A stretch of DNA of 55,453 bases from Clostridia bacterium (GTDB lineage: Bacteria > Bacillota > Clostridia > Oscillospirales > Acutalibacteraceae): contig JAKSQO010000015.1 in assembly GCA_024404095.1 (NCBI GenBank), positions 1 through 55,453 on the forward strand. Direction: 5' to 3'. Positions 51,903 to 55,453 of the stretch are shown here, piece by piece. Below the pieces are notes generated by a model. The model ran no database searches. It was given only the letters and a program-made list of their open reading frames with translations, and was not told the origin of the DNA. The first letter of the stretch is position 1; each line of letters begins with the position of its first letter. The translations under genes were made by a program, and so were the position numbers.

Positions 51903-52862
51903 ATGGCTCCGAAAATCAGCATAATTGTTCCTGCTTTTAATGAAGAAAAATATATATCACGCTGCCTTGACAGTATTTTAACTCAGACATTTTCTGATTT
52001 TGAAGTTATTTGTATTGATGACGGAAGTACAGATAATACTTTTAAGATTTTAACTGAATATTCAGAAAAAGATTCGCGTATTATTCCTTTGAAAAATTCG
52101 GGTAAAGGTGTTTCTTCTGCAAGAAATTTCGGAATTGAAAATTCACATGGCGAATATATCGGTTTTGTTGATTCTGATGATTTTATACAACCTCAGATGT
52201 ATGAATTTTTATATAAAGCTTTATCAGAAAATAATGGAGATATGGCAATCTGCGGATGTAAAAGAACAGGAGTACAGAATAATATTTTTTTTGAATATAA
52301 TTACAAAGAATATTCAGCAACTGAATTGATAAACGAATATAAAATTGATTCATTTCTCTGTATATGGACTAAACTTATAAAAAAAGAAATATTAAAGAAT
52401 AAAATCAGATTTGAGAATTTCAGAATAGGTGAAGATTCACTTTTCTGCTCAAATCTGTGGATAAATTCTTCAAAAGTTTTATTTGTAGATTTACCTCTCT
52501 ATAATTATTTTACAAATCCAAACGGTGTTTTCAGTAATAATCTTTCAAGTGAAAAATGGCTTGATCAAATAAGAACACATTATCTCGCTTTTAAAAATTT
52601 TACAGACTATAAAGAAAATTATCCATCCGTCTGGTTTTTAGAAAACGGCATAAAATTTCTTTTGTCATACAGACTTTTTTCAAAGAAAAATAAAGATAAA
52701 AACAACAAAAAAGAAATAAGAAAATTATATAAAAAATATTTTAAAGAATATAAGAATTGCAGTGATATTTCACTTGCAAACAAAATCTATGTATTTATTT
52801 CCTACCATTTTCCGCTTCTTTACGAGGTTCGCAGAAAATTGCTGGATAAAACAATAAGATAA
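51903..52862 (+). CDS. GT2 family glycosyltransferase inserted in the dnaX-recR operon
   Basis: 319 residues. The GT-A fold nucleotide-binding part is clear: ISIIVPAFNEEKYISRCLDS, VICIDDGSTDNTF, NSGKGVSSARNFGIE and the DxD in GFVDSDDF (about 5-105). The C-terminal half is Lys-rich and variable, with no transmembrane segment. It should transfer a sugar to a surface glycan or lipid-linked intermediate at the membrane face. AAGGTG lies six bases before the ATG, nine bases after dnaX; ebfC begins 20 bases after its stop, so it is co-transcribed with replication and repair genes. Codons are visibly A+T-rich compared with dnaX, which suggests acquisition. It may work with the exporter and GT-D gene upstream of the SRP RNA. 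Confidence 0.93.
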   Translation: MAPKISIIVPAFNEEKYISRCLDSILTQTFSDFEVICIDDGSTDNTFKILTEYSEKDSRIIPLKNSGKGVSSARNFGIENSHGEYIGFVDSDDFIQPQMYEFLYKALSENNGDMAICGCKRTGVQNNIFFEYNYKEYSATELINEYKIDSFLCIWTKLIKKEILKNKIRFENFRIGEDSLFCSNLWINSSKVLFVDLPLYNYFTNPNGVFSNNLSSEKWLDQIRTHYLAFKNFTDYKENYPSVWFLENGIKFLLSYRLFSKKNKDKNNKKEIRKLYKKYFKEYKNCSDISLANKIYVFISYHFPLLYEVRRKLLDKTIR

Positions 52863-52882
52863 ATTTGAAAGGACAATGTAAA

Positions 52883-53215
52883 ATGAAAGCAAGAATACCA
52901 GGTGCTCAGAGTCAGGGCAATATGATGAAACAGATTCAGAAAATGCAGGAGGATATGGAAAGAATTCAGGCTGAAGTAGAAGCAACAGAATTTACTTCTT
53001 CTGTTGGCGGCGGTGCTGTTGAAGTTACAGTAAACGGCTCACACGAAGTTCTTTCAATCAAAATGCAGCCTGATGTTGTAGACCCCGAAGATATCGAAAT
53101 GCTTGAGGATCTTATTATTTCTGCACTTAATGAGAGCATTAAAAAGGCTAATGATGCAATGGACAAAGGAATGGAAAAGGCTAAAGGCGGTCTTTCAATT
53201 CCGGGAATTCTGTAA
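52883..53215 (+). CDS. ebfC: YbaB/EbfC family nucleoid-associated protein
   Basis: 110 residues. Small DNA-binding dimer that associates with the nucleoid; in most Bacteria it is encoded between dnaX and recR. MKQIQKMQEDMERIQAEVEA, the VGGGAVEVTVNGSHEVLSIK sheet and DLIISALNESIKKANDAM are family-typical. The ATG at 52883 has AAAGGA nine bases upstream; the TTG six codons earlier is not preferred. Its stop overlaps the recR start (TAATG). Confidence 0.95.
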   Translation: MKARIPGAQSQGNMMKQIQKMQEDMERIQAEVEATEFTSSVGGGAVEVTVNGSHEVLSIKMQPDVVDPEDIEMLEDLIISALNESIKKANDAMDKGMEKAKGGLSIPGIL

Positions 53216-53814
53216 TGGCACGCAGCGTTGTACCTCTTGCCAATCTGATTGAACAGTTTGAGCGACTGCCCGGAATCGGACACAAGAGTGCTCAGAAGCT
53301 CGCATTTTATATTTTGAGTATGACAGACACAGAAGCAAAGAAATTTGCTGATACAATAATGATGGCTCATGAAAAGATTCACCGTTGTAAGACCTGCTGT
53401 GACCTTACAGACGGAGAATATTGCAATATTTGCCTTGACGGTCAGCGTGACCGCTCTGTTATATGTGTTGTCGAGAATTCAAAGGATGTTATCGCTATTG
53501 AGCGTACTCACGAATATACAGGCTTATATCACGTTCTTCAGGGCGCAATTTCACCTATGAACGGCATTGGACCAGATGAAATAACTGTAAAAGAGCTTTT
53601 ATCGCGTCTTTCTGACGATAAAATTGAAGAAATCATTATGGCAACCAATCCGACAGTTGAGGGTGAAGCCACAGCTATGTATATTTCAAGACTTATAAAA
53701 CCTATGGGTATTAAAGTTTCACGTCTTGCATATGGTGTTCCCGTCGGTGCTGACCTCGAATATGCCGACGAAATAACACTTTCACGTGCTATTGAAGGCC
53801 GTCAGATTCTTTAA
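53215..53814 (+). CDS. recR: Recombination mediator RecR
   Basis: 199 residues. Works with RecO/RecF to load RecA on gapped DNA. Helix-hairpin-helix region (LIEQFERLPGIGHKSAQKLA), a four-cysteine zinc finger (CKTCCDLTDGEYCNIC), a Toprim domain (ICVVENSKDVIAIERT, EGEATAMYI) and the C-terminal GVPVGADLEYADEITLSRAI are all present. The ATG overlaps the ebfC stop. No terminator is clear after the stop; the DnaA-box-like region and dnaN follow. Confidence 0.98.
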   Translation: MARSVVPLANLIEQFERLPGIGHKSAQKLAFYILSMTDTEAKKFADTIMMAHEKIHRCKTCCDLTDGEYCNICLDGQRDRSVICVVENSKDVIAIERTHEYTGLYHVLQGAISPMNGIGPDEITVKELLSRLSDDKIEEIIMATNPTVEGEATAMYISRLIKPMGIKVSRLAYGVPVGADLEYADEITLSRAIEGRQIL

Positions 53815-54047
53815 AATTTTTAACCGTATTTTAAACATTCTTTCCACATACTTCCACACTTTCAACTTTGACTTTTTTATAACAAATTTTTCCACAAATT
53901 TTAAACTTTTCAAAATTGAAAGATTTTTCTCAGAAATTCTTATATATCAGGACTTTCTGAGTTTTCCACACTTTAAACACCCCCTACTGATAATACTATA
54001 ATAATTATATCATTTATTTAATAAAACCCGCTTGAGGAGGAATTTCA
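53815..54047 (+). other. Intergenic region with four DnaA-box-like sites before dnaN
   Basis: A very A+T-rich gap of 233 bases without a gene. Four sites in the same orientation resemble the DnaA box TTATCCACA: CTTTCCACA (53840-53848), ACTTCCACA (53850-53858), TTTTCCACA (53888-53896) and TTTTCCACA (53962-53970); the last two differ at one base. This looks like part of an origin or a DnaA-regulated promoter region. The plus-strand genes to the left would run head-on to a fork leaving leftward from here, which argues for regulation of dnaN rather than oriC. Confidence 0.6.
53974..54002 (+). promoter_or_regulatory. Predicted dnaN promoter
   Basis: TAAACA (53974-53979), 17-base spacer, TATAAT (53997-54002). 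A DnaA-box-like site ends four bases upstream of the -35, a place where bound DnaA could influence transcription. Confidence 0.55.
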
Positions 54048-55169
54048 ATGAAATTCATATGCGAAACTTCATCACTTTCCACAGCCTGCCAGAATGTTCA
54101 GCGAGCTGTATCTGCAAAGTCATCTATTCCCGGTGCAGAAGGTATTTTTATTAAGGCTGTTAATAACGAGCTTACTCTTACCGGATATGATCTTGAAATA
54201 GGAATCAATACAACAATTTATGCAAAAGTTGAAGAAGCAGGTTCTATTGTTTTAAATGCAAAAGTTCTCTGCGAAATTTTAAGAAGAATTCCTAATCAGA
54301 CAATAACAATTGAAAGCGATGAAAGAAATTTTGCTGTTCTCCGAAGCGGAGATATTAAATATGAGATTATGGGAATTTCAGCAGACGAATTTCCCGAGCT
54401 TCCCTCTGTTCAAGGCGGTTTCAACATTGAAATGGACAGAAAAGTTCTTAATGATATGGTAAAACAGACAATTTTTGCAGTTGCTGTTACAGATCAGAAG
54501 GTTGTTTATACAGGAATTAAATTTGAAATCGGTAACGGTGAAATAAAGCTTATTGCAGTTGACGGTTTCAGAATGGCAATCCGTACTGAAAAAATTGATT
54601 ATAACGGAGAAGAAATAACTTTTATTGTACCTGCAAAAACAATGGCTGAGATTATGAAGCTTTCTCTTGAGGAAAATGAAGAAGATGAAAGCATTATAAA
54701 CATTGGAATCGGCAAACGTCATATAATTTTTGAAGTAAACGGCTACAGTGTCATTTCCCGTCTTCTTGAGGGTGAGTTTTTAAATTATAAGGCAACTATC
54801 CCTGTTTCAGTCGCAACTACTGTCGAGGTTGATACAAAGAGCATTATTGACAGTATTGAAAGAACATCACTTATCATTACCGACAGAACAAAAAGTCTTA
54901 TCAACTGTGTATTCGATACTGATTTTATCAGAATTTCAAGCATCACTTCAATAGGAACTGCGAATGATAAAGTGCCTGCTGATGTTGAAGGTAACAGAGT
55001 TGAAATTGGTTTCAATAATAGGTATCTTCTTGATGCTCTTAAGGCTTGTAATACAGACAGAGTTAAGATTCAGCTCAATGGTTCTATCTCCCCTATTCTC
55101 ATTCTTCCTACTGAGGGTGAAGAATTTATATTCCTTGTTCTTCCTGTGAGGTTGAAGAAAAATGATTGA
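54048..55169 (+). CDS. dnaN: DNA polymerase III beta subunit (sliding clamp)
   Basis: 373 residues, standard length. Dimer that encircles DNA and tethers polymerase. MKFICETSSLSTACQNVQRA, GAEGIFIKAVNNELTLTGYD, IMGISADEFPELP, LIAVDGFRMAIRTEKID, LLEGEFLNYKATIP and the C-terminal PILILPTEGEEFIFLVLPVR mark the three clamp domains. GGAGG lies seven bases before the ATG. yaaA begins within its last codons. In most Bacillota dnaA lies directly upstream; here recR does. Confidence 0.98.
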   Translation: MKFICETSSLSTACQNVQRAVSAKSSIPGAEGIFIKAVNNELTLTGYDLEIGINTTIYAKVEEAGSIVLNAKVLCEILRRIPNQTITIESDERNFAVLRSGDIKYEIMGISADEFPELPSVQGGFNIEMDRKVLNDMVKQTIFAVAVTDQKVVYTGIKFEIGNGEIKLIAVDGFRMAIRTEKIDYNGEEITFIVPAKTMAEIMKLSLEENEEDESIINIGIGKRHIIFEVNGYSVISRLLEGEFLNYKATIPVSVATTVEVDTKSIIDSIERTSLIITDRTKSLINCVFDTDFIRISSITSIGTANDKVPADVEGNRVEIGFNNRYLLDALKACNTDRVKIQLNGSISPILILPTEGEEFIFLVLPVRLKKND

Positions 55170-55413
55170 TAAGAGAAAGATTAAATTAAAAGTTAAAGAA
55201 AAACCTGTTATAACAAAGTCTATTCAGACCGAATTTATCAGACTTGATTCGTTTTTAAAGCTTTGTGATGCGGTTCAGTCAGGCGGTCATGCAAAGATTG
55301 TTATTCAGGACGGCGAAATTAAAGTTAACGGTGAGGTTTGTACTCAACGAGGAAAAAAACTTCATTTAGGTGACAAGGTTGAATTTGAAAATAAAATCTA
55401 CGAGATAGTTTGA
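55162..55413 (+). CDS. yaaA: S4-domain RNA-binding protein YaaA/RlbA-like
   Basis: 83 residues. S4-type RNA-binding fold: TEFIRLDSFLKLCDAVQSGG, AKIVIQDGEIKVNGEV, TQRGKKLHLGDKVEF. The gene between dnaN and recF is conserved in Bacillota; a ribosome-assembly role has been proposed for it. It overlaps dnaN by eight bases (ATG in the last codons), so it is translationally coupled. Confidence 0.94.
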   Translation: MIDKRKIKLKVKEKPVITKSIQTEFIRLDSFLKLCDAVQSGGHAKIVIQDGEIKVNGEVCTQRGKKLHLGDKVEFENKIYEIV

Positions 55414-55414
55414 T

Positions 55415-55453
55415 ATGAATATTGAAAATCATATAATTAAAAATTTCAGAAAT
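55415..55453 (+). CDS. recF: RecF, first 13 codons (cut by window edge)
   Basis: The ATG one base after the yaaA stop opens a frame reading MNIENHIIKNFRN, the usual N-terminal strand of RecF (xLxLxNFRN), and the place after dnaN-yaaA is where recF lies in Bacillota. The rest is outside the window. Confidence 0.85.
   Translation, partial: MNIENHIIKNFRN

Overview
The window looks like chromosomal DNA of a low-to-moderate GC Bacillota, most likely a gut-type member of the Clostridia (Oscillospiraceae/Ruminococcaceae-like). The evidence is strong AGGAGG ribosome-binding sites, frequent TTG and GTG starts, type I dockerins on secreted proteins, Clostridia-typical small proteins (CD1247-type zinc ribbon, DUF1540, DUF951), anaerobic Fe-S enzymes (L-serine dehydratase, enoate-reductase-like flavoenzyme), and the ffs-dnaX-ebfC-recR gene order known from Bacillota. 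I see no phage, insertion sequence, CRISPR array, tRNA or rRNA. The family-level placement is inference.

Layout. 0.2-14 kb is mostly minus strand: serine dehydratase; a maf/NUDIX/small membrane protein cluster; a zinc-ribbon protein with efp; a secreted dockerin-bearing cysteine-peptidase-like protein; an M24 peptidase; an amidohydrolase; a secreted cohesin-like protein; a SEDS-PBP pair for wall synthesis; VanZ; and an orphan peptide-binding lipoprotein. 14-21.5 kb (plus) is rmuC, a cytosolic GH3 glycosidase and a 1161-residue secreted protein with two metallophosphoesterase domains. 21.5-27 kb (mostly minus) holds a membrane protein, DUF1540, thrC, yraN-rnhB and the two-subunit aconitase X, which is divergent from an enoate-reductase-like gene. 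27-33 kb (plus) is that flavoenzyme, rplS with a structured leader, two signal peptidases in tandem and a YfcC-type carrier. 33-35 kb (minus) has a dockerin protein and a protein that looks like two decayed P-loop repeats. 35-41.5 kb (plus) is birA, a FAD protein, a TVP38 protein, a sugar isomerase-like protein, a secreted purple-acid-phosphatase-like protein and a membrane protein. An S1-domain protein is on the minus strand at 41.5-42.4 kb.

From 42.5 kb to the right edge everything is on the plus strand: DUF951-prfA-(sua5::coaE fusion), an M18 aminopeptidase, a polysaccharide ABC exporter with a GT-D glycosyltransferase, SRP RNA, dnaX, a GT2 glycosyltransferase, ebfC, recR, a DnaA-box-like intergenic region, dnaN, yaaA and the first codons of recF.

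The points most worth a second look are: a GT2 glycosyltransferase lodged inside the dnaX-ebfC-recR operon next to an envelope-polysaccharide cluster; a Sua5-CoaE fusion translationally coupled to prfA; dnaN-yaaA-recF without dnaA but with four DnaA-box-like sites; a shared amphipathic C-terminal helix on three unrelated or partly related secreted proteins; and an aconitase X/enoate-reductase divergent pair. All functions are read from motifs in the translated sequence and remembered family features; no database search was run.
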